Shown: positions 35,821-44,211 of the stretch, piece by piece
Layout: every line of letters begins with the position of its first letter
How positions within the stretch are numbered: the first letter of the stretch is position 1
Source of the DNA: Gracilibacillus kekensis
GTDB taxonomy: Bacteria; Bacillota; Bacilli; Bacillales; Amphibacillaceae
Assembly (NCBI RefSeq): GCF_900143085.1
Contig: NZ_FRCZ01000004.1
Span: 361,671 to 425,670, forward strand
DNA length: 64,000 bases
Reading direction: 5' to 3'
Notes under the pieces: model-generated
Databases searched by the model: none
What the model was told of the DNA's origin: nothing
Seen by the model: the letters and a program-made list of their open reading frames with translations, nothing else
Program-made: the position numbers and the translations under genes

Positions 35821-36402
35821 CTAGTTATTAATATCTTGTAAGCGACTAAAGAATAAATCTGCCTCTTCTTCTACTTCGATTTCGTTTACATCTTCTGGGA
35901 GTGGTGGTAAATCCTCAATCGAACTTAACCCAAAATAGGTTAGAAATTCTACTGTAGTTCCAAACAGTATTGGTCTTCCCACACCTTCTTTTCTTCCTAT
36001 TTCTTCAATCAGCGCTCTTGCTACAAGTGTTTGTGTTGGTCTTTCGCTTTTTACTCCTCTAATCTGCTCAATCTCCGTTCGAGTAATTGGTTGTAAATAA
36101 GCTATGATCGCTAATGTTTCTAAAGCTGCTTGCGAAAGTTTAGAGTGAACTTTGGTTTCCTTGAATTTCGTAAAATAGTCGCTATGTTCAGGTTTCGTAG
36201 TCAAAAAGAGAACTTGCTGTGACTCCATTAACATTAAACCTCTTTTTGCATGTTCATATTCAAATTTCAACTCCTCTAAGAGATGGTTTGCCATATCTTT
36301 ATCCAAATCTAATACTTTCCGCAAGTCTTTTTTATGTATACCTTCATCTCCGGCAGCAAAAATTAAACCTTCCATTATTGCCTTTATATCATTAATGTCC
36401 AC
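35821..36402 (-). CDS. scpB: Segregation and condensation protein B
   Basis: ScpB is a winged-helix kite subunit that, with ScpA, joins SMC dimers in chromosome condensation. At 193 residues it has both winged helices and the conserved LAIIAYLQPITRTEIEQIRGV segment and GRPILFGTT. I prefer the GTG at 36402, eight bases after GGAGG, which gives MDINDIKAI; ATG at 36417 would fall on the ribosome site. The acidic C-terminus is usual. Confidence 0.94.
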   Translation of the reverse strand: MDINDIKAIMEGLIFAAGDEGIHKKDLRKVLDLDKDMANHLLEELKFEYEHAKRGLMLMESQQVLFLTTKPEHSDYFTKFKETKVHSKLSQAALETLAIIAYLQPITRTEIEQIRGVKSERPTQTLVARALIEEIGRKEGVGRPILFGTTVEFLTYFGLSSIEDLPPLPEDVNEIEVEEEADLFFSRLQDINN

Positions 36403-36416
36403 ATTGCTAACCTCCA

Positions 36417-37151
36417 TCAACGTATATCATCGTAGCGAAAAACAATTAATTCGTCTAAATTACTCTCTTGTTTACAATTAATTTGTTTCTGTTTCATTAA
36501 CTCTAGTATAGCTATAAATGTCGCTACTATATAAGTTCGTGTTTTATTAGGGAAAAGTTGATAAAAAGATATTGGCTGTTTGATATCTTTAATCTTTTCC
36601 ATGATCTCACCCATTCGTTGATCAATGGATACTTCCTGACGCTTCACAGATGTTTCCATAGGTCTATTCCATTTTCTTCTCTCCATCACTTTTCCAATAG
36701 CTTCAATTATATCATAAATATTTGCAGCCCCTGCTGGCAACTCTTGTGTTTCCTCTTTACTTATTTGCATAGGAGGGCGAGTATGTACTTGGCTCTGTTC
36801 CATTTCTCGTTCTTTTAAATGTTCAGCAGCTTCTTTGTATTTACGATATTCGATAAGTCTTCTCATCAGTTCCTCTCGAGGGTCTTCTTCATACTCCTCT
36901 TCTATTTCCAGAGTTGGGTTCGGCAAAAGTAATTTACTTTTAATCTCAAGTAAAGTGGCTGCCATCACTAAATATTCACTAGCAATATTTAACTCCAATT
37001 GTTGCATCGTGTGGATATATGCCATATATTGAGATGTTATTTCAGAGACTGGAATATCATAAATATCGATTTCATATTTATTGATCAGGTGTAGCAATAG
37101 ATCAAGAGGGCCTTCAAATGTTTCTAATTTAACTTGATAATGGTCTGACAT
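36417..37151 (-). CDS. scpA: Segregation and condensation protein A
   Basis: ScpA is the kleisin that bridges the SMC heads. The 244-residue protein starts with the signature VKLETFEGPLDLLLHLI and LLEIKSKLLLP (about 70-80) and ends with a C-terminal winged helix (TFIAILELMKQKQI). It heads scpA-scpB. Confidence 0.95.
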   Translation of the reverse strand: MSDHYQVKLETFEGPLDLLLHLINKYEIDIYDIPVSEITSQYMAYIHTMQQLELNIASEYLVMAATLLEIKSKLLLPNPTLEIEEEYEEDPREELMRRLIEYRKYKEAAEHLKEREMEQSQVHTRPPMQISKEETQELPAGAANIYDIIEAIGKVMERRKWNRPMETSVKRQEVSIDQRMGEIMEKIKDIKQPISFYQLFPNKTRTYIVATFIAILELMKQKQINCKQESNLDELIVFRYDDIR

Positions 37152-37207
37152 ACCGGTTCCTCCAACTAAATATTCAAATTTATAGGCTATCTGTTATAAG
37201 TGCCTAT

Positions 37208-37234
37208 ACCCTTTAAGCGATGATGCATACATTA
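37208..37234 (+). promoter_or_regulatory. Candidate SigK promoter of the YjcZ-type gene
   Basis: AC at 37208 is followed after 16 bases by CATACATTA, matching AC-N16/17-CATAnnnTA. It lies about 55 bases before the small gene. Confidence 0.5.
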
Positions 37235-37289
37235 ATCTAGAAAGATCAATTATAAATTGATTAAATTAAACTCAACAGGAGGTTTTAAA

Positions 37290-37373
37290 ATGGGATATTC
37301 TTATAGCGGTGGTTTTGCGTTAATAGTTGTGTTGTTTATTTTATTAATTATCGTAGGTGCAGCTTGGTTCTAG
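37290..37373 (+). CDS. YjcZ-family sporulation mini-protein
   Basis: A 27-residue protein with a short polar start (MGYSYSGGFA) and one hydrophobic helix (LIVVLFILLIIVGAAWF), the exact shape of the YjcZ/SscA sporulation mini-proteins. Support is unusually full for so short a frame: an AGGAGG site eight bases upstream, a SigK-type promoter and a perfect terminator 13 bases after the stop. In B. subtilis SscA is a late mother-cell protein needed for coat assembly. It is divergent from scpA. Confidence 0.85.
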   Translation: MGYSYSGGFALIVVLFILLIIVGAAWF

Positions 37374-37385
37374 AAAGAAATTGCT

Positions 37386-37417
37386 AGCTTATCGTCATAT
37401 GACGATAAGCTTTTTTA
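37386..37417 (+). terminator. Terminator of the YjcZ-type gene
   Basis: AGCTTATCGTCAT and ATGACGATAAGCT form a perfect 13-bp stem followed by TTTTT. Confidence 0.9.
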
Positions 37418-37470
37418 ATATAACGAAATATTAAACTAGACTGTGAAGTTATTGGAGCATTTGAAGAGGT

Positions 37471-37588
37471 TCTTTACAGGATATCGATTTTTCTTAACGG
37501 GATATTCCCTGCGCTTAACGGGATAATAGGTTCTCTTCACAGGATAAGTGGACTTATCCCGTGAAGACAATTAATTATCCCGTCTGCA
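37471..37588. repeat. 21-bp phased repeat array with dyad
   Basis: ACRGGATA cores begin at 37476, 37497, 37518 and 37539, exactly 21 bp apart. Two inverted cores, TATCCCGT, begin at 37555 and 37576, again 21 bp apart. Units two to five share TCTTNACRGGATA. The fourth and fifth overlap as the palindrome CTTCACAGGATAAGT / ACTTATCCCGTGAAG. The array lies between the terminators at 37386 and 37614. Confidence 0.8.
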
Positions 37589-37613
37589 ATATCTCATTAC
37601 TAGTAAATTATAT

Positions 37614-37654
37614 AAAAGAACCTTTGCTAGATAAGGTTAGCAAAGGTTCTTTTT
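37614..37654 (-). terminator. Terminator of ribT
   Basis: AAAAGAACCTTTGCTA pairs with TTAGCAAAGGTTCTTTTT; strong in both directions, directly at the ribT stop. Confidence 0.85.
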
Positions 37655-38019
37655 CACTCGTTTGAATTCTCCGAACATTTTTGCAGGAACTTATCTGTTA
37701 AGTCATTCGGAATCACTTCATAAGATGTACCGTAATGATTTTTAAGAGCATTGACCATATCTTTTCCAATACCCATGTTTCGATGGGAAGGATTTACAGT
37801 GATATGTTGCACTACTGCGGTTTGTGAGTCCTCATCTAAATAAACACCAATAGCACCTAAGACATCTTCTTCATGCTTCCACAAAAATAGTTGCCATTTA
37901 TCATTTGATTCGTACTCATTAATGGTATCTTGCAGTTTTTTCACTTCTTTTTCATCTGGCATGAAAGAAAGTAAACCCATTGCAATTTTCTCAAACCTTT
38001 TTTTAAAACGAATTAACAT
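37654..38019 (-). CDS. ribT: RibT-like GNAT N-acetyltransferase
   Basis: A 121-residue GNAT protein closely similar to B. subtilis RibT, beginning MLIRFKKRFEKIAMGLLSFMP. The acetyl-CoA loop reads NPSHRNMGIGKDM (about 80-92). RibT is the last gene of the riboflavin operon in B. subtilis, but here no ribDEAH gene and no FMN riboswitch is present upstream. Its substrate is unknown. ATG at 38019 follows GAGGGG; upstream codons are unsupported. Confidence 0.88.
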   Translation of the reverse strand: MLIRFKKRFEKIAMGLLSFMPDEKEVKKLQDTINEYESNDKWQLFLWKHEEDVLGAIGVYLDEDSQTAVVQHITVNPSHRNMGIGKDMVNALKNHYGTSYEVIPNDLTDKFLQKCSENSNE

Positions 38020-38110
38020 ATTGAACCCCTCATTATTCATAACAATCATATATAGAATATGTTATGTTTTCATCCAAAAGTAGTTACTATTTATATATTC
38101 TTTCCATAAA

Positions 38111-38206
38111 CTAGGATGATAATACAATTTCAAACCAATAATAACAACCCCATACAATTGCCAACACCAATAATACTAAAAAGAGTATACTATTTTTTTT
38201 GCGCAT
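38111..38206 (-). CDS. Putative 31-residue membrane mini-protein
   Basis: A basic start (MRKKNS) followed by a single hydrophobic helix (ILFLVLLVLAIVWGC) and a short tail. An AAAGGA site lies eight bases upstream of ATG 38206. I do not recognise the family. It lies between ppiB and ribT on the same strand. Confidence 0.5.
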   Translation of the reverse strand: MRKKNSILFLVLLVLAIVWGCYYWFEIVLSS

Positions 38207-38312
38207 TTTGATCGTTCCTTTGAGTCTTTTTACGTCTCATACCTAATGTTTACAATAGTATATTCCCATAGTGATGTCAATCTTTATCTAAATATGCCAT
38301 TGCAGTAATAGT

Positions 38313-38747
38313 TTACACTTCGGTAACACGTATAGACTTCATCATATCTCCTTGGCGAATACGAAGCATCATATCCAAACCTTCTGTGATTTGACCAAAT
38401 ACAGTATGAACACCATCAAGATGTGGTTGTGCTTCATGAACTAAGAAAAACTGACTTCCGCCCGTATCCTTACCAGCATGTGCCATAGATAATGATCCTG
38501 CCACATGTTTATGAGGATTTCCTTCTGTTTCGCATTTAATTGTATAGCCAGGTCCTCCCATTCCTGTTCCAGTAGGATCCCCACCTTGTGCAACAAAGCC
38601 AGGAATAACCCTGTGGAATATCACACCATCGTAAAATTTATCATTTGCTAGCTTTTCAAAGTTCTCTACTGTTTTTGGAGCAGCTTCCTCATATAATTCA
38701 ATTTCAATTTTTTCACCATTTTCAAATTCTATTACAGCTTGTTTCAT
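38313..38747 (-). CDS. ppiB: Peptidyl-prolyl cis-trans isomerase B (cyclophilin)
   Basis: A cytoplasmic cyclophilin of 144 residues. Catalytic and binding residues are seen in [14 protein letters not shown] (Arg about 45), GGSQFFL (about 96) and [12 protein letters not shown]. It starts with AGGAGG 12 bases downstream of lysA, its usual near neighbour. Confidence 0.96.
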   Translation of the reverse strand: MKQAVIEFENGEKIEIELYEEAAPKTVENFEKLANDKFYDGVIFHRVIPGFVAQGGDPTGTGMGGPGYTIKCETEGNPHKHVAGSLSMAHAGKDTGGSQFFLVHEAQPHLDGVHTVFGQITEGLDMMLRIRQGDMMKSIRVTEV

Positions 38748-38759
38748 TATTTTTTCCTC

Positions 38760-40058
38760 CTATTCGTAGGACAGGTCATTTTGGACCATGTCTTCAAACG
38801 ATTCTCGTTTTATTACTAGTTTATCTTGTCCACTTTCTACGAACACGACAGCCGCCTTAGGAAATCGGTTGTAATGATTGGACATCGAATAACCATATGC
38901 ACCTGTTGAGAAAACGGCTAAAATGTCATTATTCTTAACAATAGGTAATTCTATATTCCATATTAACATATCACCTGATTCACAGCATTTTCCTGCTACT
39001 GAAACTTCTTCCTTGTTCTTACTGTAGACATTATTCGCAATTACTGCATCATATTCTGCGTTATAAAGGGCAGGCCTTAAATTATCGGTCATGCCACCAT
39101 CAACTGAAACATACTTTCTTACATTTGGAATATCTTTAACAGATCCTAATGTATATAATGTTAAACCGGCATCTCCTACAATGGAACGGCCAGGTTCAAT
39201 CCAAATTTCAGGAAATTCCATTCTATACGTTTGAACTTGCTTTTTAACCGTATCAATTAAGGATTGAACATAAATCGATAATGGTAGTGGATCGTCATCT
39301 TTCGTGTAACGAATACCAAATCCACCTCCAAGATTCAAAACTTCTGATTCAAATTGAAAACGACTTTTCCAATCACTTAGAGTTTGAAACAAACGTTCAA
39401 CCGCCATTGTAAAACCATCTGTTTCAAAGATTTGAGAGCCAATATGACAATGAAGTCCCAAAATGTGAATAGAATTAATATTCATTAGTTTTTGTATAGC
39501 CTCTTCTGCTTGTCCATTTGATAAATCAAAACCAAATTTTGAATCCTCGTTACCCGTTAAAATATAATCATGGGTATGTGCTTCAATTCCAGGTGTAACT
39601 CTGATCAAAACATTCATTTCTTTTTGCCTGTCTTGTAGCGTTTTTGCTAGCAGATCAATCTCATAGAAATTATCAATCACAATACAACCAATATCATGTT
39701 CAACTGCCATCTCAATTTCTTCAATACTCTTGTTGTTTCCATGCATATGTATTTTTTCTACAGGAAAATCTGCTTTTAGAGCTGTGTATAGTTCTCCTTG
39801 CGATACCACATCTAAACTTAAGTTTTCTTGTTTTGCAACTTGGATCATAGCAATTGACGAAAAAGCTTTACTAGCGTAAGCAACTTGTGCTTTTATACCT
39901 TGTTCTCGAAAAGTATCAACAAATGCCCTCGCGTTTTGTCTGATTTTTTCTACATCATATACGAACAAGGGGGTGCCATATTTATTAGCTAACTCAATAG
40001 AATCTAGACCCCCTATTGTTAGATGTCCTTGAGCATTGACATTGAACGGGTGTAACAT
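38760..40058 (-). CDS. lysA: Diaminopimelate decarboxylase
   Basis: LysA makes L-lysine by decarboxylating meso-diaminopimelate. The PLP lysine lies in AYASKAF (about 57), the PLP phosphate loop in NLGGGFGI (about 230), the substrate motif EPGRSIVG (about 278), and the catalytic Cys in GKCCESGD (about 345). At 432 residues it is full length. ATG at 40058 follows GCGAGG. No lysine riboswitch is seen upstream; the space holds the spoVAF terminator. Confidence 0.95.
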   Translation of the reverse strand: MLHPFNVNAQGHLTIGGLDSIELANKYGTPLFVYDVEKIRQNARAFVDTFREQGIKAQVAYASKAFSSIAMIQVAKQENLSLDVVSQGELYTALKADFPVEKIHMHGNNKSIEEIEMAVEHDIGCIVIDNFYEIDLLAKTLQDRQKEMNVLIRVTPGIEAHTHDYILTGNEDSKFGFDLSNGQAEEAIQKLMNINSIHILGLHCHIGSQIFETDGFTMAVERLFQTLSDWKSRFQFESEVLNLGGGFGIRYTKDDDPLPLSIYVQSLIDTVKKQVQTYRMEFPEIWIEPGRSIVGDAGLTLYTLGSVKDIPNVRKYVSVDGGMTDNLRPALYNAEYDAVIANNVYSKNKEEVSVAGKCCESGDMLIWNIELPIVKNNDILAVFSTGAYGYSMSNHYNRFPKAAVVFVESGQDKLVIKRESFEDMVQNDLSYE

Positions 40059-40117
40059 ATTCTGACCTCGCCTTCTACCTTTAACAAATTTCACAGTTAA
40101 TGATTGTTCAAACAAAA

Positions 40118-40165
40118 ATCCCTTATCCTCGTCTTTTTTTCACAAAAAACGGGGGGACAAGGGAT
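40118..40165 (-). terminator. Terminator of the spoVA operon
   Basis: Minus-strand ATCCCTTGTCC pairs with GGATAAGGGAT around an interior A/T loop, followed by TTTTTG. Confidence 0.75.
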
Positions 40166-40253
40166 ATATTCATTCCCATTTCAACAAAGCATTACAAAGT
40201 ATAAAGTAAATTTATCACAGCCGCTTCCGTAGTTCAAGTGTTTGTTTACTAGT

Positions 40254-41720
40254 TCATGATTGTTTTTGATTATTTTTCGGATGAACAATACTTGGTCTAG
40301 TCTTAGACAACGGCATAGATACCCGAAATAATATTTGCCACAAGGCTTTGTCATTAAACGGTATTAACGGCCACAAATACGGAGTCTGTAACGATCTGGT
40401 AGAAATCAATAATAATAAAAATAGTGTCATTCCAATAATTAATCCTTTAACTTGAAAAACAAATGTCAAAATTACTAATAAGATTCTTGCCATCTTATTG
40501 GCAACACTTAATTCATAACTAGGTGTGGCAAACGTTCCAATCGCACTTATTGCGACATATAAAATAACTTCCGCACTAAACAAGCCAACTTCAATTGCTA
40601 TTTCACCTATTAGAACCGCAGCAATTAAACCCATCGCTGTTGAAAGCGGAGTAGGTGTGTGTATAGCAGCCATCCTTAAAAATTCAATACCAATATCTGC
40701 CAATAATATTTGAACTATAATTGGAATGTTACCTGTCTCATTAGGGCCAATGAACTGTAAATTCTCAGGTAATAATGTAGGATCTAACACTAGTAACAAC
40801 CACATAGGCAGTAAAATCAACGATGCAGTAATTCCTATAAAACGAACCCATCTAACAAAAGTACCTACTGCTGGAGCCTCTCGATACTCTTCTGCATGTT
40901 GAACATGATGAAAATATGTCGTTGGCATTATAATCATACTTGGAGACGTATCTACCATTACTAGCACATGCCCTTCCAATAAATGTGTGGAAGCAACATC
41001 TGGTCTCTCTGTATAACGTACTAATGGATAAGGATTTAATCCTTGTTTTACCAAATATTCCTCAACAGTTTTATCTGCCATGGATATACCGTCTACATCT
41101 ATTTGGCTTAATTCATCTTTTATTAATTTTACAAGTCCTTGATCTGCTACATCTTGCAAATAGGAAATACAAATATCGGTTTTCGAACGTTCACCTACTT
41201 GTATAATTTCATGTCGCAATCGTTCATCTCTAATTCTTCTCCTGGTTAGTGCTGTATTTTCGATAATATTTTCTGTATATCCATCTCTGGAACCTCTTAC
41301 AACTTTCTCGGTGTCAGGCTCTTGTGGCGCCCTTCCCGGATAATGACGAACGTCGATAATGAAACATTCAGATTCGCCATCCAAAAAGATTACAAGCAGT
41401 CCGGATAACATTTGGTCAATTGCCTCATCCATTGTTTTTGCTTTTTCGATTTGTTGATGAACAATACGATTATTTAATTCATCATATAAATTGCTATGTA
41501 CATTCTCGTCATCATTAATTGAGACTAACTTTTTCATAATTTCAATTATAAAACTCGTATCAACTAATCCTGTTACATAATATAATTGGATTTTTTTCTT
41601 AAGTACAACTAATTCGCGGAACCCAACATCAAATGACACTCCTATGCCAAGTTTTGATTTAAGAAATTCTTGATTTTTTTCGATAGACGGATATATTTTT
41701 GTTGCATTTTTATTTTTCAC
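40254..41720 (-). CDS. spoVAF: Stage V sporulation protein AF
   Basis: A 488-residue GerA-family membrane protein (SpoVAF resembles germinant receptor A subunits). N-terminal soluble part to about 290 with the conserved EGHVLVMVDTSPS segment, then four or five helices and the C-terminal region. It is recognised as a part of the SpoVA/germination machinery in the inner spore membrane. It follows spoVAB by only 18 bases; the AC, AD and AE genes that normally stand between are missing. Confidence 0.93.
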   Translation of the reverse strand: MKNKNATKIYPSIEKNQEFLKSKLGIGVSFDVGFRELVVLKKKIQLYYVTGLVDTSFIIEIMKKLVSINDDENVHSNLYDELNNRIVHQQIEKAKTMDEAIDQMLSGLLVIFLDGESECFIIDVRHYPGRAPQEPDTEKVVRGSRDGYTENIIENTALTRRRIRDERLRHEIIQVGERSKTDICISYLQDVADQGLVKLIKDELSQIDVDGISMADKTVEEYLVKQGLNPYPLVRYTERPDVASTHLLEGHVLVMVDTSPSMIIMPTTYFHHVQHAEEYREAPAVGTFVRWVRFIGITASLILLPMWLLLVLDPTLLPENLQFIGPNETGNIPIIVQILLADIGIEFLRMAAIHTPTPLSTAMGLIAAVLIGEIAIEVGLFSAEVILYVAISAIGTFATPSYELSVANKMARILLVILTFVFQVKGLIIGMTLFLLLLISTRSLQTPYLWPLIPFNDKALWQILFRVSMPLSKTRPSIVHPKNNQKQS

Positions 41721-41738
41721 TAGTAATTACTTCCTCCT

Positions 41739-42173
41739 CTAAATAATATCTACAAAAATAAGCCAATGAAACAGGGAACCCATTATTTTTCCGATGACGA
41801 TAGCCATTAGAAACCATAATAATTCTTTATCAATACCTAGTCTTTTCATTAATATTGGAAATACATTTAATACTTCAGTCAGTGCTGCAGCTAGCATTCC
41901 AACAAAAACTCCGTGTAATAAACCCCAAAAAACTAGCACAAGATTAGGTAAGTCGATCGTCATATCTGTGAAGGTTAGATAAGTGCCTGTTAAAGCACCT
42001 ATGATCACACTTGCCTGGTAGTAATTCATCCAATTAATTGATTTACTTAGCTGTACGAGTCGAGGGATGATTCCTAAGACCGTTAGAAATGCTACAAATC
42101 CTGAACCGACTATTAATCCTGAGCCAAAGCCCACTATTGTTTGGATCAATATATACATAAGTTCAATTTTCAT
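41739..42173 (-). CDS. spoVAB: Stage V sporulation protein AB
   Basis: A 144-residue membrane protein with four or five helices, matching SpoVAB in length and in its start (GFGSGLIVGSGFVAFLTVLGIIPRL). Its exact role in dipicolinate handling is unknown. It overlaps spoVAA by 11 bases. Confidence 0.92.
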   Translation of the reverse strand: MKIELMYILIQTIVGFGSGLIVGSGFVAFLTVLGIIPRLVQLSKSINWMNYYQASVIIGALTGTYLTFTDMTIDLPNLVLVFWGLLHGVFVGMLAAALTEVLNVFPILMKRLGIDKELLWFLMAIVIGKIMGSLFHWLIFVDII

Positions 42174-42780
42174 TTTGATTATTTAAAGTATTCTCATGAT
42201 AAATTAAATAATTATCGAGATCTTGCTGATAATTAAACATCTCTACTTCTAATGGGCTCGGTTCCTCGTTAAAGCGTTTTTTGAAAATATGATTAAAGAA
42301 TAGAATCATCCCTAGACCAAGGCCAATAGAATAAGGTATTTGGATCCATAGCGGTTTTTCAATTTGATCACCTGTTAATAAGTAATACAATCCTTTATGT
42401 ACTTCTTCCATACTGACATCATAATGGAAATTCATTATTGCCATTGCAGAACCTATACAAAGAAGTAACCAGATGATAAGAATTAATAGAACATTAGCTT
42501 TCTTCTGATTTTTTTTTATTTCCACTATGACTTGATTTGCTCCGACTAGTTCTACCGTTAAAAATGGATACGTATCCACCAATGTAGTTAATAACTGAAA
42601 TCCATCAATTACAGACACATTTTTATCTGCTTCAGTGATTTGATAAATTTTTAAATTTTCAACTTTATTTAAGTAACTTATATTTCCAGTTAAATAAGAA
42701 ATATCACCCAGCCGTAAAAGTTGATTTGAATCAACAGATATTTTCTTTTTTAGACGAAGATACACCTTCTCATCCTGCAT
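42163..42780 (-). CDS. spoVAA: Stage V sporulation protein AA
   Basis: A 205-residue protein with a soluble N-terminal domain (to about 102) and two helices (about 103-122 and 150-168), as in SpoVAA. The start is ATG at 42780, nine bases behind AAAAGGATG; an ATG three codons earlier overlaps that site. A SigG-type promoter lies about 70 bases upstream. Confidence 0.92.
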   Translation of the reverse strand: MQDEKVYLRLKKKISVDSNQLLRLGDISYLTGNISYLNKVENLKIYQITEADKNVSVIDGFQLLTTLVDTYPFLTVELVGANQVIVEIKKNQKKANVLLILIIWLLLCIGSAMAIMNFHYDVSMEEVHKGLYYLLTGDQIEKPLWIQIPYSIGLGLGMILFFNHIFKKRFNEEPSPLEVEMFNYQQDLDNYLIYHENTLNNQNEN

Positions 42781-42848
42781 ATTTCTCATCCTTTTTCTGA
42801 GCAGACCTTTTTTATGTAGGGTAATGTAATTTTATAATGATATATTTC

Positions 42849-42877
42849 TAGTATGAGAACTTTTCACATAAACATGC
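42849..42877 (-). promoter_or_regulatory. Candidate SigG promoter of the spoVA operon
   Basis: On the minus strand GCATG, 17 bases, then CATACTA, fitting the SigF/SigG -35 (GYATA) and the SigG -10 (CATWMTA). The spoVA operon is SigG-dependent in B. subtilis. Confidence 0.55.
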
Positions 42878-42905
42878 ATAAAAAAATCACTCGTATACAT
42901 TAGAC

Positions 42906-43398
42906 CAAACTGCGAAGTAACTGATGGTTATTTATGAATGCAAGTGATAATTTTGAATGAAAGTATGTGCGTAACAGCCGCTACGGCCTGCCCACTTCGC
43001 TTTCCGGGGGCATGCTCTTCAGCTAACTTTGAAAAGAAAAACACTTTTCAAAGTGGATCTTCAGAACATGCTAATCCCCCAGGAGTCGAAGTGGACGCCT
43101 GCGCTAGATAAATTTCTACAGAGAATGCAAGAGTTAAAATAATGACTACTATCTCAGCATTTCTGGAATGGCCGAATTTATAACTGTTAAAACCGTTGTA
43201 GAATCTATTTATAGCGTAGGCCGCCCACTTTCACTCCTGTGGGAATGTTTTACCTGAAGATCCACTTTTTCAAGCGGTCTATGCTTGAAAAAGTTAGCTG
43301 AAGGGAAAACCCCACGGAAAGGGAAGTGGGCAGCCGGAGCGGATAACTAATAAACAATTCATTTCAAAATTATCACGACTCTTTCTTCGCAGTTTAGT
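42906..43398. repeat. Composite palindromic repeat, copy 3 (reverse orientation)
   Basis: Halves at about 42977-43105 and 43213-43342, ends AAACTGCGAAGTA and CTTCGCAGTTT. The centre ends AACCGTTGTAGAATCTATTTATAG, split here as AACCGTTGTAGAA and TCTATTTATAG, the reverse complement of the start of the copy 1 centre, so this copy is inverted relative to copy 1. It lies between the sigF 3' end and the spoVA promoter. Confidence 0.85.
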
Positions 43399-43455
43399 TT
43401 TTTTATGAATTAATTCTGATTTTTAAAACAATTAAGACTACCCGAATGGATAGTC

Positions 43456-44202
43456 TTAATTGCTTATTTCCTCTTTGATTTTCTCTAGTATTTTCTTTTC
43501 AATGCGTGATACTTGTACTTGAGAAATACCAAGGCGAGTGGCTACTTCTGTTTGTGTCTTATCTTTATAGTATCTTAGATAAACGATAAGCCGTTCACGT
43601 TGATCTAATTCATTTATTACTTGTTCGATCGTCATTTTGTCAAACCAATTATCATTTACATCTGCAATTTGATCTAATAAAGTAATGGGATCCCCATCAT
43701 TTTCATAAACCGTTTCATGAATCGATTGTGGTTTCTTGGTTGCTTCTTGAGCATGGATAATATCCTCGGGAGATAAGTCTAGTTTATTTGCAATTTCCTG
43801 GATAGTTGGTGCTCTGGAATATTCCTTAGTTAAATCGTCCGTAGCATGCCTGATTTTATTACCTACTTCTTTTAAGGAACGACTAACCTTTACTGTACCA
43901 TCGTCCCTAATAAATCGCTGAATCTCGCCTATTATCATTGGTACTGCGTAAGTAGAAAACTTTACATCATAAGCTAAATCAAATTTGTCAATTGATTTTA
44001 TTAAGCCTATGCATCCAATTTGAAATAAATCATCTTGATCATAACCTCTATTCATAAATCGTTGAACAACGGACCAAACTAACCTGATATTCTTCTCAAC
44101 CAATAAGGATCTTGCTTCTTCATCTCCCTCTTGACTTAATGCAATATACCGTTTGACCTCTTTATCCTCTAATGGTGATGCATTCGACATTTTTGTTTTC
44201 AT
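43456..44202 (-). CDS. sigF: Forespore sigma factor SigF
   Basis: The first forespore-specific sigma factor, 248 residues. Regions 2 (NIRLVWSVVQRFMNRGYDQDDLFQIGCIGLIKSIDKFD, core near residue 55), 3 and 4 (RERLIVYLRYYKDKTQTEVATRLGISQVQVSR) are complete. Last gene of spoIIA. ATG at 44202 follows AGGTGATG; an ATG two codons earlier is part of that site. Translation is probably coupled to spoIIAB, which ends ten bases upstream. Confidence 0.96.
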   Translation of the reverse strand: MKTKMSNASPLEDKEVKRYIALSQEGDEEARSLLVEKNIRLVWSVVQRFMNRGYDQDDLFQIGCIGLIKSIDKFDLAYDVKFSTYAVPMIIGEIQRFIRDDGTVKVSRSLKEVGNKIRHATDDLTKEYSRAPTIQEIANKLDLSPEDIIHAQEATKKPQSIHETVYENDGDPITLLDQIADVNDNWFDKMTIEQVINELDQRERLIVYLRYYKDKTQTEVATRLGISQVQVSRIEKKILEKIKEEISN

Positions 44203-44211
44203 CGGCATCAC

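Noticed and set aside
37441..37562. Heptad-like peptide encoded by the 21-bp repeat
   Set aside because: The frame has no start codon and no ribosome site; the periodicity follows from the DNA repeat.
37471..37588. Possible small CRISPR array
   Set aside because: Units are adjacent without unique spacers, part of the array is inverted, and no cas genes are near.
40059..40253. Lysine riboswitch upstream of lysA
   Set aside because: Only the spoVAF terminator hairpin is seen; the conserved L-box blocks are missing.
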